Of a stretch of DNA of 64,000 nt, positions 7,917 to 17,367 are shown one piece after another; within the stretch, counting starts at the first letter, position 1, and every line of letters starts with the position of its first letter. The notes under the pieces were generated by a model. That model had not been told where the DNA came from and ran no database searches. It saw only the letters and a program-made list of their open reading frames with translations. The position numbers and the translations under genes are program-made. Source of the stretch: Anaerotignum faecicola (lineage in GTDB: Bacteria; Bacillota; Clostridia; Lachnospirales; Anaerotignaceae); the NCBI RefSeq assembly GCF_003865035.1, contig NZ_BHVZ01000012.1:1-64000 (forward strand), written 5' to 3'.

Positions 7917-10900
7917 ATGGTTTATAGAATCTATGTTGAAAAAAAGCAGGGTCTGACTGCCGAAGCAGATGCCCTGAGAAATGATATTGTCAATCTGTTG
8001 GGCATCAAGGGGCTGACAGGGCTGCGCCTGCTGAACCGCTATGATGCAGAGCAGCTGGATAAGGATTTATTTGATTACTGCACAAAAACGGTATTCTCCG
8101 AACCGCAGCTGGATGATTTGAGAGAAGAAATCCCTACAGATGGTGCGGCTGTGTTTGCGGTAGAATATTTGCCGGGTCAGTTTGACCAGAGAGCAAATTC
8201 CGCAGCGGAATGTATTCAGATTATTTCCAAGCAGGAAAGACCTTTGATTAAGACCGCAAAGGTTTATGTACTGTATGGCAATCTGAGCAGGGAGGATGTT
8301 GAGGAGATTAAGAAATACCTCATCAACCCCGTAGAATCCAGAGAAGCATCTCTGGACGCGTTTGATACACTGGATGTGAAATATGAAATCCCTACAGAGG
8401 TTGCTACCGTGGAGGGCTTCTGTGAAATGGATGAAGCGGCATTAGCGGCTTATATCAAGGATATGGGTCTGGCGATGGATTTGGATGATATCAAGGTTTG
8501 CCAGAAGTATTTTCTGAGTGAGCAGAGAGACCCTACCATTACGGAAATCAAGATGATTGATACCTATTGGTCTGACCACTGCCGTCATACTACTTTCCAG
8601 ACAACCATCGACAGCATCAAATTTGAGGATGCGACCCTGCAGGCGGCATATAACGAATATCTGGCAACCAGAGAAGCCATCGGCAGAACAAAGCCCATCA
8701 ATCTGATGGATATGGGTACGATTGTAGCAAAATTCCTGAAAAAGGAAGGCAAGCTGGATAAGCTGGATGAATCCGAGGAAATCAATGCCTGCACTGTGAA
8801 AATTGATGTAGACGTAGAAGGCAAAACAGAAAAATGGCTGCTGCTGTTTAAAAATGAAACCCATAACCATCCCACAGAAATCGAACCCTTTGGCGGCGCG
8901 GCTACCTGTGTAGGCGGTGCCATTCGTGACCCTCTGAGCGGTCGTTCCTATGTATATGCCGCAATGCGTGTGACAGGTGCAGGCAACCCCTTGACACCCG
9001 TTTCCGAAACACTGCGCGGCAAGCTGCCCCAGAGAAAGATTGTTACCACAGCGGCAGCAGGCTATAGCTCCTACGGCAACCAGATTGGTCTGGCAACAGG
9101 ACAGGTAGATGAACTCTATCACGAAGGCTATGTGGCAAAGAGAATGGAAATCGGCGCAGTAATCGCGGCAGCACCTGCGGAAAATGTACGCAGAGAACGC
9201 CCGATTGACAGCGATATCGTTATTCTGCTGGGCGGCAGAACAGGGCGTGACGGCTGCGGCGGCGCAACCGGCTCCTCTAAATCCCATACACTGGAATCTC
9301 TGGAAAGCTGTGGCGCAGAGGTACAGAAGGGCAACGCCCCCGAAGAAAGAAAATTACAGAGACTGTTCCGCAACCCCGAAGCATCTAAGCTGATTAAGCG
9401 TTGTAACGACTTTGGTGCTGGTGGCGTTTCCGTTGCTATCGGCGAATTGGCGGATGGTCTGGAAATTGATTTGAATGCAGTTCCCAAGAAATACGATGGT
9501 TTGGATGGTACAGAGCTTGCGATTTCCGAATCTCAGGAAAGAATGGCTGTTGTTGTTGCGGCAGAGGATGTTGCGCGCTTCAAAGAGCTGGCTTATGCAG
9601 AAAACCTCGAAGCAACCGTTGTTGCGAAGGTAACAGAAAAGCCTTATCTGGTGATGCACTGGAATGGCAAGCAGATTGTAAATATCTCTCGCGCATTCCT
9701 GGATTCCAACGGTGCAGAAAAGCATATCGATATTACACCCGATGCACCCAAGCCTTTTGCAAAGGAAATCCCTGCGGACTTCAAAAAGGGCTATCTGGCA
9801 TTGGCGCAGGATTTGAATGTATGCTCCAAGAGAGGGCTTTCCGAACGCTTCGACTCCACCATCGGCGCAGGCACAGTTCTGATGCCCTTCGGCGGTAAAA
9901 ATCAGAAAACACCCATTCAGGCTATGGTAAATAAGGTATCCGTTGAAAAGAAGGATACCACCACCTGCTCTCTGATGGCATGGGGCTATAACCCCTTCAT
10001 TGCGGAAAACAGCCCTTATCACAGTGCATATCTGGCAGTTGTGGAATCTGTTGCAAAGCTGGTGGCAACAGGTGCAAAATTTGAGGATGTTTATCTTTCC
10101 TTCCAGGAATATTTTGAAAAGCCCATGAAGGACGGCAAGCGTTGGGGCAAGCCTCTGGCGGCGCTGTTGGGTGCATTCATGGCACAGAAGGGTCTGGAAA
10201 TTGCGGCAATCGGCGGCAAGGACTCTATGAGCGGTACCTTTGAGCATATTGATGTACCTCCTACATTGGTTTCCTTCGCAGTAACAACAGACAGCATCAA
10301 GAATATCATTTCTCCCGAATTCAAGGGCGAAGGGCATCAGGTTGTTCTGCTGAAGCCCGAATATGATAAAGAGGGTCTGCCTACAACAGAGAGCCTGAAA
10401 AAGCTCTTTGATGTGGTAACAGGTCTGATGAGAGAGGGCAAGGTTGCCGCAGCTTATACCCCGACCTATGGCGGCGTAGCGGAAGCAATTTTGAAAATGA
10501 CAATGGGTAATGATATCGGCTTTACCTATGCAGGCGATGTAAGCAAGGAGGATATCTTCGGCTATCACTACGGTGCATTTGTTCTGGAGCTGACAGGCGA
10601 TGCAGAGGTTGGCACACTGCTTGGTACAACAGGCGGCAAGGCAATCGTCTGCGGCGGCGAAAGCATTGCTCTGGAGGAAATCTTTGCAGCTTATGAAAAT
10701 AAACTGGAGGAAATCTATCCTATGCACACAGCGGCAGAGGAAAAGAAGGAGATTCCAACATTCACAACAAAGGCAGAGGGTATTTCCTATCACGCAAAAA
10801 CAGCAGTTGCAAAGCCTCGTGTACTGATTCCCGTATTCCCCGGCACAAACTGCGAATTTGATTCCGCAAAGGCAGTGGAGCGTGCAGGTGCAGAGGCAAA

Positions 10901-11609
10901 TATCTTTGTCATCAACAACCTTTCCGCAGCAGGCATTGCAGATTCCATTGACCGCTTTGCCAAGGAAGTGAAGCAGGCACAGACCATCTTTATTCCCGGC
11001 GGCTTCTCCGGCGGCGATGAACCCGATGGCTCCGGTAAATTTATTACAGCCTTCTTCCGTAACCCCGAAATCAAGGAGGCTGTCACAGCACACCTGAAGG
11101 AGAAGGATGGCTTGATGATTGGTATCTGCAACGGTTTCCAGGCATTGATTAAGCTTGGCTTGGTGCCTTACGGCGAAATCATTGATACTGATGAAACCTG
11201 CCCGACATTGTCCTATAACACAATCAGCAGACACCAGTCTAAAATTGTTCGTGTGAGAGTAGCAACAGAAAAATCTCCTTGGCTGACAAATGTAAAAGCT
11301 GGGGATATCTTCAGCGTACCTATCTCCCACGGCGAAGGTCGTATTCTGGCTGCAGATCAGCTGGTGCAGGATTTGGCGGCAAAGGGTCAGATTTTGACAC
11401 AGTATGTAGACGAAAACGGTCTGCCTACCAACGATATCCAGTTTAACCCCAATGGCTCTACCTATGCCATCGAGGGTCTGATTTCTCCTGATGGTCGTGT
11501 TCTGGGCAAGATGGGGCATGCAGAACGTATCGGTGATGGTCTGTATCAGAACGTGGCAGGCAATTACGATATGAAGCTGTTTAAATCCATGGTAGAATAT
11601 TTCAAATAA
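7917..11609 (+). CDS. purL: Phosphoribosylformylglycinamidine synthase, single-chain
   Basis: A 1230-residue single-chain FGAM synthase combining the synthetase and glutaminase. The start at 7917 (MVYRIYVEKKQGL) follows GGTGGAGG. Visible are TYWSDHCRHTTF in the linker, NETHNHPTEIEPFGGAATCV, the second PurM-like half with GGKDSMSGTFEHIDVPPTLV, and a C-terminal class I amidotransferase with FPGTNCEF, GGFSGGDEPDGSGK, the nucleophile region GICNGFQ and ISHGEGR. Many Bacilli instead split this enzyme into PurS, PurQ and PurL; the single chain is the clostridial and proteobacterial arrangement. Last gene of the operon, followed by a terminator. Confidence 0.97.
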   Translation: MVYRIYVEKKQGLTAEADALRNDIVNLLGIKGLTGLRLLNRYDAEQLDKDLFDYCTKTVFSEPQLDDLREEIPTDGAAVFAVEYLPGQFDQRANSAAECIQIISKQERPLIKTAKVYVLYGNLSREDVEEIKKYLINPVESREASLDAFDTLDVKYEIPTEVATVEGFCEMDEAALAAYIKDMGLAMDLDDIKVCQKYFLSEQRDPTITEIKMIDTYWSDHCRHTTFQTTIDSIKFEDATLQAAYNEYLATREAIGRTKPINLMDMGTIVAKFLKKEGKLDKLDESEEINACTVKIDVDVEGKTEKWLLLFKNETHNHPTEIEPFGGAATCVGGAIRDPLSGRSYVYAAMRVTGAGNPLTPVSETLRGKLPQRKIVTTAAAGYSSYGNQIGLATGQVDELYHEGYVAKRMEIGAVIAAAPAENVRRERPIDSDIVILLGGRTGRDGCGGATGSSKSHTLESLESCGAEVQKGNAPEERKLQRLFRNPEASKLIKRCNDFGAGGVSVAIGELADGLEIDLNAVPKKYDGLDGTELAISESQERMAVVVAAEDVARFKELAYAENLEATVVAKVTEKPYLVMHWNGKQIVNISRAFLDSNGAEKHIDITPDAPKPFAKEIPADFKKGYLALAQDLNVCSKRGLSERFDSTIGAGTVLMPFGGKNQKTPIQAMVNKVSVEKKDTTTCSLMAWGYNPFIAENSPYHSAYLAVVESVAKLVATGAKFEDVYLSFQEYFEKPMKDGKRWGKPLAALLGAFMAQKGLEIAAIGGKDSMSGTFEHIDVPPTLVSFAVTTDSIKNIISPEFKGEGHQVVLLKPEYDKEGLPTTESLKKLFDVVTGLMREGKVAAAYTPTYGGVAEAILKMTMGNDIGFTYAGDVSKEDIFGYHYGAFVLELTGDAEVGTLLGTTGGKAIVCGGESIALEEIFAAYENKLEEIYPMHTAAEEKKEIPTFTTKAEGISYHAKTAVAKPRVLIPVFPGTNCEFDSAKAVERAGAEANIFVINNLSAAGIADSIDRFAKEVKQAQTIFIPGGFSGGDEPDGSGKFITAFFRNPEIKEAVTAHLKEKDGLMIGICNGFQALIKLGLVPYGEIIDTDETCPTLSYNTISRHQSKIVRVRVATEKSPWLTNVKAGDIFSVPISHGEGRILAADQLVQDLAAKGQILTQYVDENGLPTNDIQFNPNGSTYAIEGLISPDGRVLGKMGHAERIGDGLYQNVAGNYDMKLFKSMVEYFK

Positions 11610-11636
11610 TCGCTTTTGAAAATAGAAGAAAAGATG

Positions 11637-11662
11637 AAAGTGCCGACTTTGTCGGCACTTTT
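11637..11662 (+). terminator. Intrinsic terminator after purL
   Basis: An 11-bp perfect stem (AAAGTGCCGAC, loop TTT, GTCGGCACTTT) about 27 nt past the purL stop. It ends the purine operon. Its position argues that the next gene starts at 11682 and not at the in-frame codon 11616. Confidence 0.8.
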
Positions 11663-11681
11663 GTCAGAAAGAGAGAGAAAA

Positions 11682-12719
11682 ATGATTCGTTTTGAATGTG
11701 ATTATGCGGAGGGGATGCATCCTCGTATTCTGGAACGTCTGGTGGAGACCAATATGGAACAGACGGCAGGCTATGGCGAGGATTCCTACTGCGAACGTGC
11801 GGCGGCGCTGATTAAGCAGGCGTGCGGCAGAGAGGATATTGATGTGCATTTTCTGGTTGGCGGCACGCAGACAAATCTGACTGTAATCGGGAGTATTCTG
11901 CGCCCCTATCAGGGTGTTTTCTGCGCGGATACGGGACATCTGAATGTGCATGAAACAGGTGCGATTGAAGCGACAGGGCATAAGGTTATTGTTTTGCCCA
12001 CCACGGCGGACGGCAGACTGACTGCGGCGGAAATCCGAAAGGCGTATGAGGCGCATTGGAATGATGCAACCCACGAGCACATGGTACAGCCGGGCATGGT
12101 GTATATTTCTCAGTCCACCGAGGATGGCACCGCCTACACCAAAGCAGAGCTGGAGGAAATCAGTGCAATTTGTCGCAAATGTGAATTGCCGCTGTTTATT
12201 GATGGGGCAAGACTGGGTTATGCGCTGGCAGCAGAGGATTGCGACCATACCTTGCAGGATATTGCAAGGCTTGCGGATGTGTTCTATATTGGCGGCACAA
12301 AGGTCGGTGCAATGATGGGCGAAGCAGTTGTGATCGTAAATCCTGCATTGAAAAAGGATTTCCGTTATATCATTAAAAATCGCGGTGCAATGCTTGCAAA
12401 GGGCAGACTTTTGGGGATTCAGTTTGAAACACTCTTTGAGGATGGCTTATATTTCCAAGTGGCAAAGCACGCAGACAAAATGGCGATGCAGATTCGGAAC
12501 GCGTTTGAGGAAAAGGGCATAAAAATGCTCTTTGATTCCAAGACAAATCAGCAGTTCCCGATTCTGCCAAACAAAATGATGGAGAAGCTGGCGGAGAAAT
12601 ACGCGTTCTCCTTCTGGTGTAAAGTGGGAGATGCCCATACCGCTGTGCGCTTCTGCACTAGCTGGGCAACAAAGGAGGAAAATGTAGCCGAGTTGCTTGA
12701 AGATATTAAAAAGCTTTGA
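11682..12719 (+). CDS. Beta-eliminating lyase, low-specificity threonine aldolase family
   Basis: A fold-type I PLP enzyme of the threonine aldolase/beta-eliminating lyase family, which typically cleaves L-threonine to glycine and acetaldehyde. With the start at 11682 (MIRFECDYAEGMHPRIL) it is 345 residues, normal for the family. The cofactor lysine is in VFYIGGTKVGAM and the aspartate contacting the pyridine nitrogen in LFIDGARLGYAL. Glycine production would feed purine and one-carbon metabolism, which fits the neighbour but is only inference, since a terminator separates it from purL. Exact substrate is unknown. Confidence 0.85.
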   Translation: MIRFECDYAEGMHPRILERLVETNMEQTAGYGEDSYCERAAALIKQACGREDIDVHFLVGGTQTNLTVIGSILRPYQGVFCADTGHLNVHETGAIEATGHKVIVLPTTADGRLTAAEIRKAYEAHWNDATHEHMVQPGMVYISQSTEDGTAYTKAELEEISAICRKCELPLFIDGARLGYALAAEDCDHTLQDIARLADVFYIGGTKVGAMMGEAVVIVNPALKKDFRYIIKNRGAMLAKGRLLGIQFETLFEDGLYFQVAKHADKMAMQIRNAFEEKGIKMLFDSKTNQQFPILPNKMMEKLAEKYAFSFWCKVGDAHTAVRFCTSWATKEENVAELLEDIKKL

Positions 12720-12726
12720 TTCTTTT

Positions 12727-13035
12727 GGGGACGCTGTCCCCAAGCCCCTGCAAGGGGCTTTCATGAGGGCTTTCATTCAAGCAGGGTTGCACCCTTGCCC
12801 TTCGGGTAACCGCCGCATCTGTTCGGCGGTGCGTACCTCAAACTCCCACCAAAGGGATAATCCCTTTGGAAACCTATACCTTTTGGATATTTATATAAAA
12901 ACAAAAATCCCGATTGTACGATAAAAATACAGTCGGGATTCTTATTTTTATAATGATTTTTGGTAAAAGCGCATGCTTTTACCGTATCAGGTCAAGGGCA
13001 TGATGCCCTTGCAGGGGTCTGGGGACAGCGTCCCC
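12727..13035. repeat. Palindrome-rich intergenic element bounded by 30-bp inverted repeats
   Basis: The region between the convergent lyase and prfC has no credible gene. Its ends are inverted copies: 12727-12756 and the reverse complement of 13006-13035 agree at 28 of 30 positions by my count. Each arm contains its own palindrome, GGGGAC-GCT-GTCCCC. Between them lie CCGCCG...CGGCGG (12810-12829), CCAAAGGGATAATCCCTTTGG (12849-12869), the terminator described separately, GGTAAAAGC-GCAT-GCTTTTACC (12962-12983), and AAGGGCATGATGCCCTT (12994-13010). This looks like a REP- or MITE-like non-coding element. No target duplication was identified. Confidence 0.7.
12906..12948. terminator. Bidirectional terminator between the lyase gene and prfC
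   Basis: A 13-bp stem, 12906-12918 with 12928-12940, one T-G wobble, with T-rich sequence to its right and A-rich sequence to its left, so it can end transcription from both convergent genes. Confidence 0.8.
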
Positions 13036-13055
13036 AGAGAAGAAAAAGGTCTTCT

Positions 13056-14648
13056 TTACCCTTCCAGATGCTCGGTGTCGTCCACATCCAATGCCTCAAC
13101 CAGCTTTACCTCAGGATTCTTCTGCATGAAATTGTTCAGCGTGTACTGGTTCGCGAACAGCAGAATCGGACGCTCAAAATGGTCATAAACCAGAGTGCTT
13201 CTTGCTACCACATAATCCTTGACATCCTTGGGAGAACCGGGCGCAACCCAACGCGCCACCTGATATTCCAGGGGTTCCATGCGGATTTCGGAATTATATT
13301 CATTCAATAAGCGGTATTGGAATACCTCAAACTGCAGCTGCCCAACCGCACCCAGAATGACATCATTAAATTCGTTATGATATACCTGAATTGCACCCTC
13401 CTGTGCCAGCTGCTGTACACCCTTCTGGAACTGCTTCGCCTTCAGGGAGTTCACAGGGCGCACACGGCAGAACAGCTCGGGCGGGAAGGTCGGCAATGGC
13501 TCGAAAAAGAGCTTTTCCTTTCTGTCTGTCAGCGTATCCCCAATCTGGAAGTTGCCGCTGTCGTAAATACCGATGATATCGCCTGCAATGGCAGTTTCCA
13601 CGGTTTCTCTGTCATTCGCCATCAGATGTGTGGATTGGCTCAGCTTCATCTGCTTGCCTGTACGGGAAAGGGTTACGCTCATCCCTCTGGTAAACGTACC
13701 GGAGCAGATGCGGAAGAATGCCAATCTGTCACGGTGCGCAGGGTTCATGTTCGCTTGAATTTTGAAAATGAAACCGCTGAAGAAATCATCATTGGGGTTG
13801 ACCTCGCCTGTAGTAGTCTTTCTAGTACCGGGAGCGGGAGACCATTCCAGGAAATGATGCAGGAAGGGCGTTACACCAAAATCCGCCAGTGCAGAGCCGA
13901 AGAATACGGGAGACAGCTTGCCGTCCTTGATTGCCTGCAAATCAAAGGGATTGCCTGCACCGTCCAGAAGCTCCATCTCACTACGCAGGATATCCAGATT
14001 CGCATCAGAAATGATACCCTCCAGCGTATCACCGAATACACCGTTTGCACCAAGCGCAATCACGCCATCCTTTTGCTTATAAAGATAAACCTTGTTTTCC
14101 AGTCTGTCATAAATGCCTTCAAAGGTCAGACCGTTGCCGATAGGCCATGTGACAGCGGTGGAGGGTAGACCTAATGCATCCTCCAAGTCCGCCATACAGT
14201 CCAGTGGGTCCTTGGACTGACGGTCTAATTTGTTAATAAAGGTAAAAATAGGGATTTCACGCATGGAACAGACCTTGAACAGCTTTACAGTCTGTGCTTC
14301 GACACCCTTTGCCGCATCGATAACCATAACTGCGCTGTCTACAGAGGTCAGGATACGATAGGTGTCCTCACCAAAGTCATTATGCCCCGGAGTGTCCATG
14401 ATGGAAACAACCTTATCATCATATTCAAACTGCATAACGGAGGAGGTAACGGAAATCCCTCTCTGTTTTTCAATTTCCATCCAGTCGGATTTTGCAAATT
14501 TGTTTTTCCCTCTTGCCTTTACCGTACCTGCTTCGCGGATTGCACCGCCGTGCAGCAGCAGCTTTTCCGTCAATGTTGTTTTACCGGCATCGGGATGGGA
14601 AATAATCCCAAAAATACGCCGCTTCTGAATTGCATCTGCATTACTCAT
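13056..14648 (-). CDS. prfC: Peptide chain release factor 3
   Basis: RF3 is a translational GTPase that recycles RF1 and RF2 from the ribosome after peptide release. At 530 residues it has the usual length. The G1 motif SHPDAGKTTLTEKLL is near residue 18, the switch region RGISVTSSVMQFEY follows, then G3 DTPGHNDF and G4 NKLDR. GAAAGG lies upstream of the ATG at 14648. Monocistronic, with a terminator on its 3' side. Confidence 0.97.
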   Translation of the reverse strand: MSNADAIQKRRIFGIISHPDAGKTTLTEKLLLHGGAIREAGTVKARGKNKFAKSDWMEIEKQRGISVTSSVMQFEYDDKVVSIMDTPGHNDFGEDTYRILTSVDSAVMVIDAAKGVEAQTVKLFKVCSMREIPIFTFINKLDRQSKDPLDCMADLEDALGLPSTAVTWPIGNGLTFEGIYDRLENKVYLYKQKDGVIALGANGVFGDTLEGIISDANLDILRSEMELLDGAGNPFDLQAIKDGKLSPVFFGSALADFGVTPFLHHFLEWSPAPGTRKTTTGEVNPNDDFFSGFIFKIQANMNPAHRDRLAFFRICSGTFTRGMSVTLSRTGKQMKLSQSTHLMANDRETVETAIAGDIIGIYDSGNFQIGDTLTDRKEKLFFEPLPTFPPELFCRVRPVNSLKAKQFQKGVQQLAQEGAIQVYHNEFNDVILGAVGQLQFEVFQYRLLNEYNSEIRMEPLEYQVARWVAPGSPKDVKDYVVARSTLVYDHFERPILLFANQYTLNNFMQKNPEVKLVEALDVDDTEHLEG

Positions 14649-14802
14649 ATATTTCTTTCCTTTCTTTCGTGGAATAGGGTATTTTTTGTTATATTTGAAT
14701 ACACATTATTTCTATTTTACCCGAATTTCCACAAAAATGGAATACAAAGATAGGAAAAAAGTGCAGGAGAGAGAAAAATTTCATGTTTTTCGGGAAAATA
14801 CA

Positions 14803-14831
14803 TTGACGCGAGAATGTCTTTGGACTAAAAT
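14803..14831 (+). promoter_or_regulatory. Predicted promoter for ridA
   Basis: TTGACG (14803-14808), 17-nt spacer, TAAAAT (14826-14831), about 50 nt upstream of the ridA start. Confidence 0.55.
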
Positions 14832-14881
14832 AAGAACGTTAGGAAATGTAACAAAAATAAAAAATTTTGGAGGTAATGAAA

Positions 14882-15256
14882 ATGAAATTTACAAGCACAG
14901 ATAAAGCACCCGCAGCACTGGGTCCCTATTCTCAGGCAGTATCCGTAAACGGTCTGCTGTTCACATCCGGTCAGATTGCACTGGATCCCGCAACAGGTGA
15001 AATCGTTGGTTCCGATGTTCAGGCACAGGCTGAACAGGTTTGCAAAAACCTGGCTGCAGTTCTGGAAGCAAACGGTCTGACATTCACAGATGCTGTAAAA
15101 ACAACATGCTTCCTGGCTGATATGGGCGACTTCGCAGCATTCAACGAAGTTTACGGCAAATACTTCACAGGCAAGCCTGCACGTTCCTGCGTAGCAGTTA
15201 AAACACTGCCTAAGAACGTACTGTGCGAAGTTGAAGTTATTGCAGAAATGAAATAA
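14882..15256 (+). CDS. ridA: RidA family 2-iminobutanoate/2-iminopropanoate deaminase
   Basis: RidA hydrolyses reactive enamine/imine intermediates made by PLP enzymes. The 124-residue protein starts MKFTSTDKAPAALGPYSQAV. GGAGG at 14869-14873 is 8 nt from this ATG, while the upstream ATG at 14876 is too close. Visible are the SGQIALDPATGEIVG strand and the substrate arginine in KPARSCVAV, followed by LPKNVLCEVEVIA. It is monocistronic between its own promoter and a strong terminator. Codon use looks highly biased, like an abundant protein. Confidence 0.95.
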   Translation: MKFTSTDKAPAALGPYSQAVSVNGLLFTSGQIALDPATGEIVGSDVQAQAEQVCKNLAAVLEANGLTFTDAVKTTCFLADMGDFAAFNEVYGKYFTGKPARSCVAVKTLPKNVLCEVEVIAEMK

Positions 15257-15287
15257 TTTCAGTTAAAATTCCGATTTTAGCTGACAG

Positions 15288-15321
15288 AGAAGTCCTTGTC
15301 CCAGACAGGGACTTCTTTTTT
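15288..15321 (+). terminator. Intrinsic terminator after ridA
   Basis: 13-bp stem with one wobble, AGAAGTCCTTGTC with GACAGGGACTTCT, followed by a T run (15316-15321). Confidence 0.85.
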
Positions 15322-15430
15322 GTATGAAAAAGAGAATTACAAGAAAAATTGACAGGGGAGAGTCTGGTAAAAAAATACTCCCTTTTGTATAATAGAGAGC
15401 AGAGTAAAAAATCGGAAAAGAGGTGAGGTC

Positions 15431-17296
15431 ATGTTTGATATTCAGGAGGAATTGAAAAAGCTGCCCCAAAAGCCGGGAGTTTATCTGATGAAGGATGAAA
15501 ACGGGCATATCATTTATGTGGGGAAGGCAGTGAATTTGAAAAACCGCGTGCGGCAGTATTTTCAAAGCAGCCGCAATCAGACGGCAAAAACACGTTCCAT
15601 GGTGCCGAATATCCGCGAATTTGAATATATCGTAACGGATTCCGAAATGGAAGCGCTTCTCTTGGAATGTAACCTCATTAAAAAGCATCATCCCTATTAT
15701 AATATTCTTCTGAAGGATGACAAAAGCTATCCTTATATCAAGGTGACGGTGCAGGAGATGTTTCCGCGCATCTTCATCACACGCCGAATGGAGAAGGACA
15801 AGGCGAAATATTATGGGCCGTTTACGGATGTGCTGGCGGCGAAGGAAACCGTCGAAACCCTGCATAAGCTGTTCCCGATCCGTAAATGCAAGAAGGTATT
15901 TCCGAGGGATATCGGGAAGGAACGTCCTTGCCTGAATCACCATATCGGGCAGTGCATTGCGCCATGCAGCGGAAGGGTTCCCCCTGAGGAATATCAGGTC
16001 TATATCAAGGATGCTATGGATTTTCTGGAAGGAAAGCACCATACTATCATGAAGAAAATGGAGCAGGAAATGCTGATGGCATCGGAAAATATGGAATTTG
16101 AAAGGGCGGCGGCACTGCGGGATAAAATTGCCGCGATTAAAAGCGTTGCGGAAAAGCAGAAAATTTCCAACACCGGTCTGGGGGATGCGGATGTCATCGG
16201 CTTTGTGCGTGCGTATGAGGAATGTCTGGTGCAGGTGTTCTTTATCCGTGGCGGCAAAATGACAGGACGGGAGAATTTCACCCTGACCGCCTTTGCAGAG
16301 CAGAGCCGCGCGGAGATTCTGACGGCATTTGTTAAGCAGTTTTACAGCGGTACCGCCTATATCCCGAAGGAAATCATTTTGCAGGAAGGGCTTGTGGCAG
16401 AGGAAAGCGACCTGATTGCGGAATACCTTTCCGAGAAACGAGGCAGTCGTGTGACCTTAACCGTTCCCATCAAGGGAGAAAAGCATAAGCTGACGGAGCT
16501 GGCGCATAAGAACGCGATGCTCATTTTCGAGCAGTTTGGCGAAAAGCTGAAACGAGAGGAGCAGCGAACGAAGGGCGCAATGGAAGAGCTGCGGCAGGCA
16601 CTTTCTCTGCCGGACGAGCTGAAGCGTGTAGAGGCGTATGACATTTCCAATACGCAGGGCTTTGAATCGGTCGGCTCGATGGTTGTGTTCGAGGATGGGC
16701 GCGCCAAAAACAGCGACTACCGTAAGTTTAAGATTAAAACCGTTGTCGGGGCAAATGATTATGCCTCTATGAAGGAGGTCATCACGCGCCGCCTGAGCCA
16801 TGCCATCAAGGAAAACACAGAGGGCAAAACCTCCAGCTTTACCCGTTTGCCCGATTTAATCCTGATGGATGGCGGCAAAACGCAGGTACACGCCGCAGAG
16901 GAGGTTCTGCTTGCCTTTGGGATGGATATCCCTGTCTGTGGTATGGTAAAGGATGACAGACACCGCACCAGAGGACTGCTGTTTCATGAGCAGGAAATCA
17001 GAATTCCCCTGACCTCGGAGGGCTTTAAGCTGGTGACGCGCATACAGGATGAGGTGCATCGCTTTGCCATTACCTACCACAGAAAGCTGCGCGACGAAAG
17101 AAATCTTCATTCCGTTCTGGATGATATCAAGGGCATCGGTGAGGTACGCCGCAAGGCTTTACTGCGCCATTTCGGCTCAATCGAAAGGATTGCCGCAGCA
17201 GAGGTGGCAGATCTTTTAGAGGTGGATGGCATGACGATTCCTGCGGCGGAGCAGGTCTATCTTTTTTTCCATCGGGAGGAATTGCAAAACGGATGA
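15431..17296 (+). CDS. uvrC: Excinuclease ABC subunit C
   Basis: UvrC makes both incisions around DNA damage in nucleotide excision repair. The 621-residue protein has the GIY-YIG nuclease (KPGVYLMKDENGHIIYVGKA, residues 15-40), a UVR domain (MEFERAAALRDKIAAIK, near 215) that binds UvrB, the RNase H-like half (RVEAYDISNTQGFESVGSMV and LILMDGGKTQV) and a C-terminal helix-hairpin-helix (IKGIGEVRRKALLRHFGS). GAGGTGAGG precedes the ATG. A TATAAT at 15388-15393 may be its -10 but no good -35 is seen 17 nt away. uvrA and uvrB are not in the window. Confidence 0.97.
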   Translation: MFDIQEELKKLPQKPGVYLMKDENGHIIYVGKAVNLKNRVRQYFQSSRNQTAKTRSMVPNIREFEYIVTDSEMEALLLECNLIKKHHPYYNILLKDDKSYPYIKVTVQEMFPRIFITRRMEKDKAKYYGPFTDVLAAKETVETLHKLFPIRKCKKVFPRDIGKERPCLNHHIGQCIAPCSGRVPPEEYQVYIKDAMDFLEGKHHTIMKKMEQEMLMASENMEFERAAALRDKIAAIKSVAEKQKISNTGLGDADVIGFVRAYEECLVQVFFIRGGKMTGRENFTLTAFAEQSRAEILTAFVKQFYSGTAYIPKEIILQEGLVAEESDLIAEYLSEKRGSRVTLTVPIKGEKHKLTELAHKNAMLIFEQFGEKLKREEQRTKGAMEELRQALSLPDELKRVEAYDISNTQGFESVGSMVVFEDGRAKNSDYRKFKIKTVVGANDYASMKEVITRRLSHAIKENTEGKTSSFTRLPDLILMDGGKTQVHAAEEVLLAFGMDIPVCGMVKDDRHRTRGLLFHEQEIRIPLTSEGFKLVTRIQDEVHRFAITYHRKLRDERNLHSVLDDIKGIGEVRRKALLRHFGSIERIAAAEVADLLEVDGMTIPAAEQVYLFFHREELQNG

Positions 17297-17367
17297 TTTT
17301 CGGGTAAGATATATATTTAGGAGATTATTTGATTTTATAGAAAAACGAAAGACGAGGTGAGCCGCAA

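Noticed and set aside
9354..11519. 721-codon open frame on the minus strand inside purL
   Set aside because: Shadow of a strongly biased coding sequence; composition is non-protein-like and purL is unquestionable.
15349..15393. TTGACA and TATAAT upstream of uvrC as one promoter
   Set aside because: The spacing is 33 nt, far from the 16-18 needed; only the TATAAT remains as a possible -10.
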